Of a DNA stretch of 64,000 bases, positions 1 through 11,059 are shown one piece after another. Source of the stretch: Hanleya hanleyi (lineage: Eukaryota; Mollusca; Polyplacophora; Lepidopleurida; Hanleyidae). Numbering within the stretch: position 1 is the stretch's first letter; every line of letters starts with the position of its first letter. Where the stretch lies: positions 1-64,000 of the forward strand of contig JAVTVY010019481.1 of the NCBI GenBank assembly GCA_036873755.1, in the 5' to 3' direction. The position numbers and the translations under genes were made by a program. The notes under the pieces were generated by a model, which saw only the letters and a list, made by a program, of their open reading frames with translations, was not told where the DNA came from and did not search any database.

Positions 1-155
1 GTTTTTACATCAGTTGTTTATCTAATTTTCTGACCGCATTAGATAGATCACTGCAATACAAAAACATGTCTATAAACATACCCACTTTCCTGGTATGTCC
101 GGATACCACAACAGCCTGAGTATAGGAGTTTTATTATAATATCACTATAAGTACT
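1..155 (-). repeat. Inverted copy of a repeat also at 4,905-5,035
   Basis: Read on the minus strand this matches 4,905-5,035: both hold a 'TATAGTGATATTATAATAAAA'-like start, a CTCAGG-TGTTGT stretch, then 'GTGG-TATGTTTATAGACA' and a TCTAAT...GTCAGAAAATTAGATAAA end. A weaker third copy lies at about 3,890-3,980. It probably belongs to the retroelement fragments that fill the first 8 kb. No coding is seen here. Confidence 0.6.
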
Positions 156-358
156 CGTGTACCTCACAGCAATTTTTGGGAGCATAAATTATGTATATCC
201 CTGGAATATCTTTCATCTGGTGCCAAGCCTATAATTCATAAGTTCAATAGGACAGCCCCGAGATAGAACCCTTCAATAGAATAATAATACTTATTTATTT
301 CAGACACATGATCTATAAAATGAACGAATTAATAATAAGATTGCAACCAAAAACCAAA

Positions 359-859
359 TTAATAGGGCGTTACATAGATTTGGCGAGACCACTGACAAAC
401 TAAACGCGAAGTCTGAGACAAGATAAAATGATCAAGATATTTGGCGTTGTCAACGTAATTCAGCTGTGCGCCAGACAGGTTAACAGAGTGTGTTCTCAGG
501 TCATTGAACTTTATTGGACAAAAACACATGCATAAGCATTTCTTAATGATGAAGGCAATATTATTGTCAGTCGCAAAAATATCATATATCAAGTGGATTT
601 TAAAGGCCCTTAGCAGAGGGACTAATAAGGCGTAAGTCCTCAGCGTGGCTACATTACATCCTAAATCGGACCGAGATATTTTTATGTCGTGTTCATGTAT
701 GTAGACATTAAATAACAGAAGAGACAAAATTCCTCCTTGGCGAACTCCATTTTCAGCAGAGAACCCTCCGAGAAGGCATACCCACATCCTGGTGGTCATG
801 ATAGGCGCAAAACGACGCCATTGCCCACGTGACGCCAGGTCAAGGCTAAGCACTGGCAA
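359..859 (-). pseudogene. Non-LTR retrotransposon reverse transcriptase fragment
   Basis: A 166-codon frame keeps recognisable parts of a LINE reverse transcriptase. The motif NGVRQGGILSLLLFNVYI (about residues 37-54) is the conserved fingers/palm block (usually GVRQGG-LSP-LFN-Y). Later, 'KKCLCMCF' and 'NLSGAQLNYVDNAKYLDHFI' match the segment that follows the active site. Between them the YADD-type catalytic motif is missing: the frame runs LRTYALLVPLLRA, so YA is followed directly by LLVPL, as if the two aspartates had been deleted. There is no endonuclease domain and no complete thumb. This is a dead, truncated copy. The clade is not certain; a CR1/Jockey-like group is likely. No host function is implied. 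Confidence 0.75.
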
Positions 860-1127
860 TACTTTAACATTGGCTTTACTGAAAAACCCGGAAAATAATT
901 AGCATTGTGGCTTTCAAAATACAAAATATCCAAACAATTTTGAAGATGTTATTGTCTCGGAGTTAAAGAGGCATTTGCAAACACAAATCATCGCATGTAC
1001 ATGTCCGTGCATAAAATAATACAGCATTCCAATGTTAAGAAATGGTTCGCTGCCTAACCTCGGCGTGACGCCACATGGACCATAAAGTCGTGTCTCGCCT
1101 TTTGTCGTTAGATACTTCCATCTCGGG

Positions 1128-1652
1128 ATGGAGGCGCTTTCAAAAACCGATCCATGCAAAGCCCGTTCCTTCTCATTCACAAAACGCTATATAGACGATC
1201 TTCTCGCTGTGGATAATCGCTATATAAATGACGCAGTGAAGGATATATATCCACCTTCACTGGATTTGAAGGAAACTACAGATAACCCTACAGGCACATC
1301 GTATTTAGAACTATATCTCTATAAAAATGAAGCGGGCCTTCTCTCTCGTCGATTGTATGACAAAAGAGATGATTACAATTTCAACATCGTAAACTATCCC
1401 TTTCTGGACAGTAATATTCCAATGGGACCTGCATATGGCGTATACATATCACGCCTAGTAGCATTTGCTAGATCCTGTGTTAAATGGGACGATTTTAATC
1501 AACGTCACAAAACATTGTTGCAGAAACTTATAAAACCGGGCTACACCACCAAGCGCCTCCACTCAAAGTTTCTCAAATTTGGCGATACATATCGCATGCT
1601 GATAGCAAAATACGAGCGTAGCGTGCAAGATCTATGGCGTTACGTTTCGTAA
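1128..1652 (+). pseudogene. RYIDD-type reverse transcriptase fragment (possibly Penelope-like)
   Basis: A 174-codon frame begins inside a reverse transcriptase palm. FTKRYIDDLL (about residues 18-27) is the catalytic block with both aspartates. SLDLKETTDN, SYLELYLYKNEAG, LYDKRDDYNFNIVNYPF and PMGPAYGVYISRLVAFAR follow, and the frame closes after a basic thumb-like region (KLIKPGYTTKRL). This chain of motifs belongs to a widespread animal RT family with a 'IPMGTN' block upstream. That block is absent here but present in the second copy at 6,367. The ATG at 1,128 is simply the first methionine after a 5' breakpoint, not a true start. The sequence after the stop is the shared 3' region that recurs through the window. 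I lean towards a Penelope-like element, but the GIY-YIG endonuclease that would settle it is not present. Confidence 0.7.
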
Positions 1653-3420
1653 CTTGTGTCTAATTCCGCTTAACCCGGGGCTAGGGGCCGTATGAACCCA
1701 TGTACTTCAACATCATCATGGTACTCATATGAACAGTCACAATCAAAGCGTGACTGAGATACATCATTCTTTAGATGACGACTTTACAACGAATATTATG
1801 GATTAAGAATACTAATCAGCGATACGGATTTGATATTTTTGGAACATCATGATGTCTTGCCGGCATCATTGAAAACTTTTGACCGCTTCTCTCTTGCATG
1901 AAACAAGCCTATGTTTATGTATACTATGACTGTGTTTTTGAATTTGGTGCTAATACTGTTATATGGAATATGGATTAGGTCTTTGGATTATGGACGCGGA
2001 TATTCCCTAATGGACGACGGCTGAATTATGAATGACGGACCAGACGCTTGTAATTGTCCTATTAATATTGATGATATACAATCTCCAGTATTATTATCTC
2101 TCTTATTCTGTTTCGTACATGGTGTCAGGGCAGAATTATCGCTCCTAGAGATATATCTGCAGTAGGTATTGAACCATACCAATCTCAGAGATTTATCTGC
2201 TTTGACACATTTCATGTGGACGCTGTTTACCAGTGCTATTTCTTCTAATGTCTTCTGTGATTTTCAAGGTACATAAGGCCCAAGTTCTGTACAGAATTAT
2301 TGCTGTTTTATTATCAGAGGTGTCGGGATAAAATTTTCGTTTATGATCTTTTGTAGGTATTGAAAAATACTAGTCTCAATTCGGTTTTATCGGATTTACA
2401 CATTTCATGTGTTTTCTTAAACAGCGCTGCTTCTTATAGTGGAGCCAAGTCGTCATTATTGTTGTCTCTCTTCTGTGCTGGAGGTCCGTCGTTAACAGGA
2501 GCTAGAAATTCGTATAGGCACGGCTGATGAAGAGTATTCTTACTACTTTAACACTACTATGCATCTCAGCGGTATTATTCTGATGTATGTCTCGCATCAT
2601 GCCAGAATCGTTATACGAAAGACATACGAACAAGATCATGTGAGCATATGGCCACTTGTAGGTAGAATCCGTATTCAGGGTCGAAACACTCCAGTAACGT
2701 GGCTTTGTTAATGTGTCAAAACAGAAAACCTCGAATTGAGATTGGTATTTTTCAATACCTCCATAAGCGAGAATTCTGTTCTGACACATATGATAAAGCA
2801 GTAATAATAATGAACAAAATTCGGACCTTACTGACCTTGATAACTACGGAAGACAGCGCTGAGTACTCATGAAATGTGTCAAAGCAGATGAATCTCGAAT
2901 TTAGTTTGGTGTTTTTCTATACATACAGTATCGACCTGGAAAACTGTGGAATACAAGCGTCTAGTCCGTCATTCAATATTCAGCCGTCGTCCATTAAAGA
3001 ATTTCCGCGTCCAGAATCCAATGGCCTAATTCATGTAATAACATTGGCGCTAAATTAATAGGACAAATCATAATATACGTAAAACTAGACCGATTTCCTG
3101 CAAGACAGAAGCGGTCAACAGTTTTCAGTGATGCCAGCAAGACATCACGATGTTCCAAAAATATCAAATCCGTATCACTGATCAGTATTATTAATCCATA
3201 TGATATACGTTGTAAGGTTGCTATCTAGAGTATGATTTATTTCCGTCACGCTTTGATTATGCCTGTTGATATGAAAACTATGAGGATATTGAAATACATA
3301 GGTTCATACGGCCCCTAGCCCCGGGTTAGGCGGAATTAGGCACAAGTTACGAAACGTACCGCCATAGAGCATGCGATATGTATCATCAAATTTGAGAAAA
3401 TTCGAGTGGAGGCGCTTGAT
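1550..3420. repeat. Imperfect palindrome of two retroelement 3' ends
   Basis: The left arm (about 1,550-2,440) runs from the end of the RT frame through its 3' region. The right arm (about 2,690-3,420) is its reverse complement. Paired segments seen by eye: 1,550-1,710 with 3,300-3,420; 1,745-1,885 with 3,120-3,240; 1,985-2,052 with 2,950-3,025; 2,136-2,217 with 2,872-2,925; 2,225-2,300 with 2,790-2,865; 2,340-2,415 with 2,700-2,790. The central spacer is about 250 bases. A further same-sense copy of the inner part lies at 3,460-3,660. This looks like two element copies joined tail to tail. Confidence 0.75.
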
Positions 3421-4740
3421 AAAAGTTCATTAAAGACATTGAACGAAACAGCATACATATGAAATGGGTCAAAGCAGATAAATCTCGAATTGAGATTGAT
3501 GTATGTCAATACCTACAGAACTCCAGAAGGGAAAACTCTGTCCTGATACATTTGGTGAAAAATAGTAATAATTCTGTACAGAAATTAGACCTTATGGATC
3601 TTGGAAACTAATAACGACAATAGGGAAGAAACAGTGGTATTAAACAGCGCTACAGGCGAAACATCACTAGAAGCGATAATTCAGACCTGACATCATCAAC
3701 AAACCGTAATAATACTGTATAGAAGCACATATGTGCGGACAAGCGAGATTATAATATTGGAGATTATATATCATTAATATTAATTGTATTGATGATTAAG
3801 CTTGACCCTTGTTGAGAGTTATGCTTGGGAAATACAGAAGATATACTCCTCAAAATATCAGAAACAACTGCTTTGAGGTACATGAATACGTATAGTGATG
3901 TCCTATAGTCAGGCTGTTGTAAGGTCATATCTGGAGAGTGGGTATGTTTGTGGGCATTTTCCTGTGTGATATTAAACCCTACAAGTAGGTTTCCAAGAAC
4001 ATACTGTTGATGTGACAATTTTAATGTTAAATTTAGATGACCCCTTAAGTGGTTTTGAAATTTTCAATAGATGGAAAATCAGTGACCTGTAAAGAGTAAT
4101 TTATAGAACACTGTATCCACAAATCTTATTAAGTGGTAGATCACCAAGAACATACTGTGCGAAAACATGTAAATTGCATTAGTAATTATGAGACGACCCC
4201 CACCCCTCCACAACGATAATCAAGATAACCTTTGATATTGATTTAAAATTAACAAGACATAAAATAAATCAGTGAAATATACATATAAAGTCATGAAACA
4301 TTTTTATCGAGTATTACTGATGTCAGATGTTTGACAATCTTAGATAAACAGTTAGTAGACATTGAAAATATATAATTTTGACAGATATTTTATGTTCACT
4401 TATTCTATTCTCTATGGTAGTGAGAAACCTTATATAGCCTGTACTTTTCATGCAATGATATACAGAACCGGTGGCAATAACCTGACACAATTATGTGAAT
4501 TACATTACATTGAATAACTTAGTAAAGAAACCATAATTGTGTATTTAGAAAATATCCCGAGTCACTCCCGAGTGACGTCATGATGCAAGATAGCTTAACA
4601 AAACTGTTATCAATCGATTCCCTGCTTAATGGAGAGAAAATTGCTACCTCACTAGTATGCATTGGCTTAAAATGAATAAAGTTATTAACACTGAAGCAAA
4701 CCCACCACCTTTCTTTTTTCGTGACGATACTGGTTCGTTT
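3421..4740. other. AT-rich stretch, no gene
   Basis: An inner-arm copy of the palindrome lies at 3,460-3,660 and a weak copy of the 1-155 repeat at about 3,890-3,980. Beyond these I see only AT-rich sequence without convincing coding, RNA genes or tandem repeats. Confidence 0.5.
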
Positions 4741-5035
4741 GAATGAATTTTTTACCTTACGGCAATATATCTCAAGACCGCATCCGGTCTAACAAAGAAG
4801 TACATTAAATAAGCGTTCAAATTACATGGGATGTGGCCGTGTGTACGGGTGCATTTTACTCTTAAAATAAGGCGTTTTTTTTGCAAAACGCCGCTCGTCT
4901 GATATAGTGATGTTATAATAAAATCCCTGTACTCAGGTTGTTGTTTGGTCGGGAAATACCAGGAGAGTGGTTATGTTTATAGACAAGTTCTTGTATTGCA
5001 GTGAACTATCTAATGCCGTCAGAAAATTAGATAAA
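4740..5035 (+). repeat. Repeat block: diverged direct copy plus inverted flank copy
   Basis: 4,745-4,900 (CGGCAATA, then TGTGTACGGG-GTGCATTTTA, then CCGCTCGTCT) is repeated in the same sense at about 5,705-5,845. The following 4,905-5,035 is the inverted partner of 1-155. Together these place the first 5 kb inside a broken inverted arrangement of one repeat family. Confidence 0.55.
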
Positions 5036-5839
5036 TAATTCATGTACAAACTGATGCTCACAGCACTCTTCGCCAATTTTGTAATTTTGTGTCATTCTGC
5101 GTCTTCCCGTATGTTTTGTGGATATTTTGAAACGATCCCCTATTACAATTCTAAACTAATTTGTACATTTGACAAAACAATATACAGCTACGACGTCAAA
5201 TGACTCTGAATGTCTAAATCACGGTACTAATTTATATCTGGTGGCTGACATCCGAGAAACCCGTCCTCTAACATGTCTAACGCAGTAGTTAGTATTTTTT
5301 ACCTAATATGCCATGGTGAATGACGCTCATTAAATTGAGGATTTGAAAGGTAATCCCACCAAATCTTTGCCGAAGTATTTGACCGATGACTAAATTCGAC
5401 ATTAGAACCATTTTGGTCATTTAACAATGAAATATTTTACCCACAAAAAAACTTTTAACATGGGTTTTAGTGCGTTTGACGCAATTCAATTGTATTTTGG
5501 AGATCGCCCCTCTGTGACGTCACAGGTCAATGCCGTCAAAATACTTTTTGATATTAGACGATTGAAGAACCTTTGCGTAATCAATTGACACCAATCATTT
5601 TTCCCTATGCCTGGTACGAGTAAAGATTTAGTCATTTTAATATGTATACCCCCATTTTTAAAGTAGATAGATGCAGTCCAATGGTTCTTGTATTTCCAAA
5701 TTTTTTCAGCATACGGCAATAGTTGTCTCCACCTCATCCTACCTCACCTGAAAGAAGAGAGTATAAGCTTTCGAATGATATATAGTTTGCCTCTGTGTAC
5801 GGGGAGTGCATTTTATTCCCCAAAACAGGGTCCCGGCCG

Positions 5840-6270
5840 CTCGTCTATGGGGATTGGTGAGCGTATCGTCGTCAGATGAATATGACGGCATTTAACACAA
5901 AAGACTAGTCTGTACGGCCCGATGTCGACCCATCATCAACTTCCCACAATGCAAACATATATCAAAGACCAAAAGGTCTGTACAGGGGGCGGGCCTCGGG
6001 GACGAAACGTCTACCAGCAGAATCTCACCATATACAGGTAAATATTACAACGCATATTAGGGAAGTGGGAAGAGGTGTCGACATACTGACAGAGCCCATG
6101 ACTTCACAGAATAGTCTTCTGGTTAACCTATTCTAAAGCACATATCAAGAATCTAACGATTTGTGATATGTGTTGTATCTCAGGTACGCTTTTATTGGAC
6201 CTGTTCATGTGACAACTTGGATGACATGACCACACGGCCCCTAGCACCGGCATAAGAAAGGCATGTCAGA
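5840..6270 (-). repeat. Retroelement modules A and B, minus orientation
   Basis: Module A (5,840-5,985) is the reverse complement of 7,845-7,975, and module B (6,044-6,270) is the reverse complement of 8,049-8,288. B carries CTCTTCCCACTTCCCTAATA, a GTTAACC-GAAGACTAT block and a 'CCGGTGCTAGGGCCGTGTGG' block. Although each module is inverted, their left-to-right order is the same in both places, so this is not a plain inverted repeat. Confidence 0.7.
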
Positions 6271-6357
6271 GGCAAAAAACATTTTCAGCTCTACTAGATA
6301 CAAGGGGTATCATTCATGGAATGTTTGTTTACTGAGTTGCTTTAGTTTCTCACCAAT

Positions 6358-6720
6358 AATATATATGTGAAATTTGACAAAACAATACATTATGAGCATA
6401 TAAGTATTCCAATGGGTACCAATAGTGCACCACTTCTGACTGGCCTATACATGTTCTCTTCTGAAAACGACTATGTGCAGGTGCTTTCAAAGAAAGGTCA
6501 CTTCAAAGCCCATACTTTCTCATTTACCAACCGCTATATAAACGATCCTCTCATATTGAAGGATATATAACCTTCTTCACTGGATTTGAAGGAAACTGCA
6601 GATGGCCCTAATGGCTCATCATATGTAGACATATACATCTATGAAAATGAAATGGCCTTCTCTCTCATCTACTTTAGAACAAAAGAGATGATTACACTGT
6701 CGACATGAACAGTCTCAATC
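6358..6720 (+). pseudogene. Second RYIDD-family reverse transcriptase fragment
   Basis: The frame from 6,367 gives the upstream palm block ISIPMGTNSAPLLTGLYMF (about residues 12-30), then HTFSFTNRYINDPLIL. In the catalytic block the first aspartate of RYIDD has become asparagine (RYIND), which would abolish polymerase activity. The frame stops at 6,568, but homology to the 1,254-1,390 part of the first copy continues to about 6,690 in other frames and then jumps, after a deletion, to the 3' region ('CATGAACAGTCTCAATCAAA'). Length is far below that of a complete RT. It shares its 3' end with the tandem units at 6,940. Confidence 0.7.
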
Positions 6721-6939
6721 AAAGCGTGACTGAGATACACCATATCTAGATAGCGACTTTACAAGGAAACTCACACTGATTAAGAATACTGATCAGCGAT
6801 ACGGATTTGATGTTTTCGGCAAGTCTTTCCAGCATGATAGGAAACTGTTTACCGCTTCTCTCTTGTAGGAAACTAGCCTACTTTTATGTATACTGTGATT
6901 TATTCTTTTAATTTTGTGTTAATATTATGATATAAATTA

Positions 6940-7752
6940 GCTCGTTGGATTATGGCCGCGGGAATACTTTAATGGACGAGGGCTTAATATTGAATATCGC
7001 ACTAGACGGTGGTATGCTAATCTTCCCTATGGCCCGTATAATTTTCAATCATTTCTATTTTACTTATGTATCGTTCCGTGATGAAATGTCTACCATATTG
7101 ATGGACATCTAAGTCCAGGATTTTGATTTCATTTTTTAATGCGTATCTACAGAAACCATTCCCATAGAAAGCTTCACACAAAAACTCTGTGATAAAAGAG
7201 AAATCATAGAAGCTCATTGGATTATGAACGCGGGAATGCTTTAATGGACGACGGCTGAATATTGAATATCGCACTAGACCCTTGTGTGCTAATCTTCTCT
7301 ATGGCCCGAATAACTTATAATCATTTCTATTTTACTTATGTATCGTTCCGTGATGAAATGTCTACCATATTGATGGACATCTAAGTCCAGGATTTTGATT
7401 TCATTTTTTAATGCGTATCTACAGAAACCATTCCCATAGAAAGCTTCACACAAAAACTCTGTGATAAAAGAGAAATCATAGAAGCTCATTGGATTATGAA
7501 CGCGGGAATGCTTTAATGGACGACAGCTGAATATTGAATATCGCACTAGACCCTTGTATGCTAATCTTCTCTATGGCCCGAATAACTTCTAATCATTTTT
7601 ATTTTACTTATGTATCGTTCCGTGATGAAATGTCCACCATATTGATGGACATATAAGTGCAGGATTTTGATCTCATTTTTAATGCATATCTACAGAAAGC
7701 ATTCCCATAGAAAGCTTTACGAAAAAAATCTGTGGGAAAAGAGAAATCACTA
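6940..7752 (+). repeat. 272-bp tandem triplication with retroelement 3' end
   Basis: Three head-to-tail units start at 6,940, 7,212 and 7,484, a spacing of exactly 272 bases. Each begins GCTC-TTGGATTATG, contains the dispersed 3'-end motif (TTTAATGGACGACGGCTGAA) and ends near AGAGAAATCA. Units 1 and 2 are almost identical; unit 3 decays after about 7,680. The paired 85-codon minus-strand frames seen here are simply this repeat read out. Confidence 0.9.
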
Positions 7753-7844
7753 TCCTCAGAGAACGTGAACTATTGTACATGAATGTCGATGTTCGATCGT
7801 CGAACGCTTTCACAAACAAGTTTGCTGTCCGCATTAGTGCATAG

Positions 7845-8288
7845 ATCCTTTTGGTCTTTGATATGTTGGCATTTGTGGGAAGTTGATGCTGGGTCGACAT
7901 CGGGCCTTACAGACTAGTCCTTTGTGTTAAATGCCGTAGCTTTCATCTGACGACGATGCAGCTCACCAATCCCCACTGTACGAGTTGTCACAGCGAAACA
8001 GCTCACCAATTACCAATATACGAGTTGTCAGAGCATTTTCATCATAGCTCTCTAGAGTTGTATCTAATACCGCTTATGCCGGTGCTAGGGCCGTGTGGTC
8101 ATATCATCTAAGTTGCCACATGAACAGGTACAATATAAGCGTACCTGAGATACAACACATATCACGAATCGTTAGATTCATGGTATGTGCTTTAGAATAG
8201 GTTAACCGGAAGACTATACTGTAAAGTCATGTGGCTCTGCCAGTATGTCGGCACCTCTTCCCACTTCCCTAATATGTGTTGTAATTTG
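7845..8288 (+). repeat. Retroelement modules A' and B', plus orientation
   Basis: 7,845-7,975 (TTTTGGTCTTTGATATGTTG, GTCGACATCGGGCC, CATCTGACGACGAT) and 8,049-8,288 (TATCTAATACCGCTTATGCC through TAATATGTGTTGTAATTTG) are the plus copies of modules A and B. B' recurs at 48,632-48,738 and, more diverged, at 13,343-13,575. Its first part resembles the sequence after the RT stop at 1,655-1,770, which suggests it is a 3' untranslated or terminal region of the RT element. Confidence 0.7.
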
Positions 8289-8754
8289 CTATACTGAGTA
8301 TTTGTATTGATATGTTTTTGCTGCAACCCCTTTGCTGGGGGACAGAAAACATACGTTGTGCTGTCAATGCCATCATCAAATGCATTTTCGATGGATAGGA
8401 ACGTTTCCAGTTAACCACATATCTCTCACTTTGTAGTGAAAGCCGTTCTGAGCGGTTCATATTTGTTCTAGACCCGATGTTATATATTTGTAAGTGTGAT
8501 GGACGAACATTCAAGCGGTATAACAAAACACTATTTCCTTTTGCGCTTTCATCAAATTTAATATCAGAGTGTCTCGTACAGAGATTCCAAGTTGCAGCGA
8601 TAATCGAACAGAATAAACAGTTTTCTTCACCTTCAAACTGGGAATCCAATACGAAATTCAAATGAGTTTTCCAATGTATATCTTTCACGAGAAAACACTT
8701 ATCGCTGTATACAAGTGTGTTCTCATTAAAAATCTCGGTTGAACCGAACAACAT
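8269..8754 (-). CDS. Unrecognised 161-codon open frame
   Basis: This frame is long for the AT-rich surroundings and has an ordinary amino-acid mix: an N-terminal half with several cysteines (CFLV, ENCLFCSI, LCTRH) and a basic C-terminal half (RSYPSKMH). I do not recognise a domain, signal peptide or membrane segment. Its last ~20 bases run into repeat module B', so its end cannot be original. It could be an exon, a transposon-derived frame or chance. No neighbouring splice sites could be assigned. Confidence 0.2.
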   Translation of the reverse strand: MLFGSTEIFNENTLVYSDKCFLVKDIHWKTHLNFVLDSQFEGEENCLFCSIIAATWNLCTRHSDIKFDESAKGNSVLLYRLNVRPSHLQIYNIGSRTNMNRSERLSLQSERYVVNWKRSYPSKMHLMMALTAQRMFSVPQQRGCSKNISIQILSIANYNTY

Positions 8755-8789
8755 AAATCAACGCTGACCCTGCAACCCCCCATATGCCA

Positions 8790-10110
8790 TGTCGACTGGA
8801 GACTGAAATAGACAACTGGATTATTACAACGAGACAGGTGAGTAAATAATCACATATTTCCCGAATTTCTTTGGTTGAGTTTTTTGTGGCCTTTCATTCG
8901 TCTCAGGGTGGACATAACAAATTAACATAAATACGTCGAAAAGCACGTTATTATTAGGAAAAACGAATGTTCGGAACTAAAAAGTTAGAAGAAATGGAAT
9001 TGGATTGTTTCAAGGATTTGAAACCTAGATGTCGGAGAATGTTGGGCGCTGTCATAGCTAGAAACGGTCTTCAACTCAGATACATTTCAGAATGTTAAGA
9101 AAAAACCTTCTTCAGTTCTGTTACAACGGTGTTCGCTGCAAAGATTTCAAGTATAAATACCAAAAACAAGTATTTGTTTATACTTAAAATAGTTTCCGCA
9201 TGATATTCTCGAAAGTTACGTGATGATGAGTTGATCCTATAGAGAAACATGTGTATTGCCTCAGCAAAAATGGTTAATCGTATATTGGAATCATTGAAAT
9301 TCGGTGTCAGTCTGAAATTTATTTTTCATATTCGCCCCCATTGTTCAGGAGTAATAATAACAGAAACGGTAAAGCATATGGTTTACTGTATGCTATACTC
9401 TTTCTGGATAGTTTAATATGTGAAAGAAAAGAATAGAATTAAAAATTATGCTTAGAGGATAATTTATGAAGACTCCATGGGACAGAATATGTCCTTCTGT
9501 CTCCGATAGATCGATAACTCCTTTCGGATTTCAAGTTTGGTAAAAGAAGGGCCAATTTAACAATCACGAATAATATATATACCACATAGAGATTGGTAAA
9601 TGTTGTCCCGCTTATCTACCTTCATTTTGTTTAGATTTGTCCATGATGGTGATATATATATATATATTTGAATAAAAAACATTTTGCAGTTGATAGTGTC
9701 AAAATAATATGATAAAGATACAATATATCCCAAATCCAGACATATCATCAAATGTGGATTACAACTGTTCAGTCAGATATCTGAAAGTTGAGCTATTATT
9801 GGGAAATACTAGATTACATATTTTCAACCGATATGAATATTTATTTGCCGATAAACGTATGTTTTGCGGAATGTATGGACATTACATCTATGGCTGAAAA
9901 TCTCATAAGAAACGATCGCGCTTGTTAAAAACTTCTTATTCACACACCGACCAAACACATCGTAAGATTATCGATATTATGGTTCCGTTCCACGCTGGAG
10001 ATTTTATTTTTGAAAAACACATTATATCAATTTGGCAATCAGGATGGAAGCTGGATACTTGCTAGACAAGCAGGGGCCATCTGCTCATGTAAGCATATGT
10101 CTGGGTTATA
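8790..10110. other. No gene seen
   Basis: AT-rich sequence with short frames only. A small (TA)n run lies at about 9,650-9,668. Nothing here matches the repeat families found elsewhere in the window. Confidence 0.5.
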
Positions 10111-10112
10111 AT

Positions 10113-10240
10113 TACAAGCGTCTAGTCCGTCATTCATAATTCAGCCGTCGTCCATTAAAGAATGGCCGCGCCCATAATCCAAAAGTCTATTCCATATTCC
10201 ATATAACAGTATTAGCACCAAATCCGTTAGTGCAATGTTA
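10113..10240 (-). repeat. Dispersed retroelement 3' end
   Basis: On the minus strand this carries the same terminus as the copies at 2.0, 2.95, 7.0, 20.8, 45.3, 48.3 and 54.4 kb: CATAATCC-like start, CGCGGCCATTCTTTAATGGA, CGACGGCTGAAT, then GACGGACTAGACGCTTGTA. About 60 bases of the preceding 3' region (GCACCAAAT) are also kept. Confidence 0.75.
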
Positions 10241-10279
10241 TGTTATTATGCTTTTAAGCCTCTGTCTAGGAAGTCGACC

Positions 10280-11050
10280 AGGACTGTTTACTCCGTCTGT
10301 CTGTCACACTTAAAGCTAGTGTTAAGGCTTTGACTAAATGTATCTGAAAATTTTCAGGCTTATTAACCATGCTTCAAAATGTGCACCTACTATTTGAGAG
10401 ATCAAATATACTTTTTTGTCAGATTTACGACGGATTGAACTCAGCCAGCTTCACTATCAATTACAATGTTCCATCTGTTATTGATGAGATGAAATTTGTC
10501 CGGCCACATTTATGAACAATAGAAGTTTGTCATTATAACTGCCTATCTCAGTTTACCATTGGTACTCTTGTATAATGAACTGGCCCTAGAGCTTTGACGG
10601 GATATCCCGACACCCTAGTTTTCTCAAACATACTGTGAAGCTGTTAACCTGTTATTTGTGAGATGAAATATTAATTTGTTTTGGTCAAATTTATCAGGAG
10701 TTGGGCTTTTCCCTATCAATATTAGTATACAGGTGGCAATCCTGTATTGACAACTACATGTAGTCCTAAAATATGCAGTCGCTATATAGCTGAAATATTG
10801 CTGAATGCGACGTTAAACCCTAATTCTCTCTCTCTCTCTCCCTAAAATATGCAATAATATTTGCGTACAGTTTTCTCTGGGGTCGCTCAAACTATGCAGG
10901 CTTGATAAGCATAAGTTTCAGATGTGCATCTAATATTCATGTGTTAACTGCTAACTTCTGTTAAACTTGCTACCAGTTGGACTTTTCTTCATTTTATCAG
11001 TAATACTCTAGTTTACATTGTACCAAATTTAGTGGTATTAAATTAATTCA
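10280..11050 (+). repeat. Diverged ~250-300-bp tandem repeat
   Basis: Three weakly similar units (about 10,300-10,500, 10,560-10,740 and 10,880-11,010) share blocks such as AGGCTT-AT-A, ATGTGCA-CTA-TATT, a 'GTGAGATGAAAT'-like block and 'CAGGAGTTGG'/'CCAGTTGGAC'. A short CCGTCTGTCTGTC leader precedes the first unit, similar to the GTCC leaders of the large arrays. The similarity is low and the units are not sharply bounded. Confidence 0.35.
10778..10840 (+). mobile_element. Truncated retroposon (SINE-tail) with 13-bp target duplication
   Basis: The 63-base insert contains AGCTGAAATATTGCTGAATG, then CGACGTTAAACCC, and ends in a (TC)n tract. It is flanked by a perfect 13-base direct repeat, CCTAAAATATGCA, at 10,765-10,777 and 10,841-10,853. 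Near-identical words (GCTGGAATATTGCTGAGTGC) are abundant in some gastropod genomes as the 3' part of a SINE; that is recalled knowledge. GTCGC at the insert start can pair with GCGAC near its middle. The target duplication shows that it arrived by retrotransposition. Confidence 0.8.
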
Positions 11051-11059
11051 CCAACTACA

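Noticed and set aside
7017..7546. Two nearly identical 85-codon minus frames, a possible gene pair
   Set aside because: They result from the 272-bp tandem duplication that includes the retroelement terminus.
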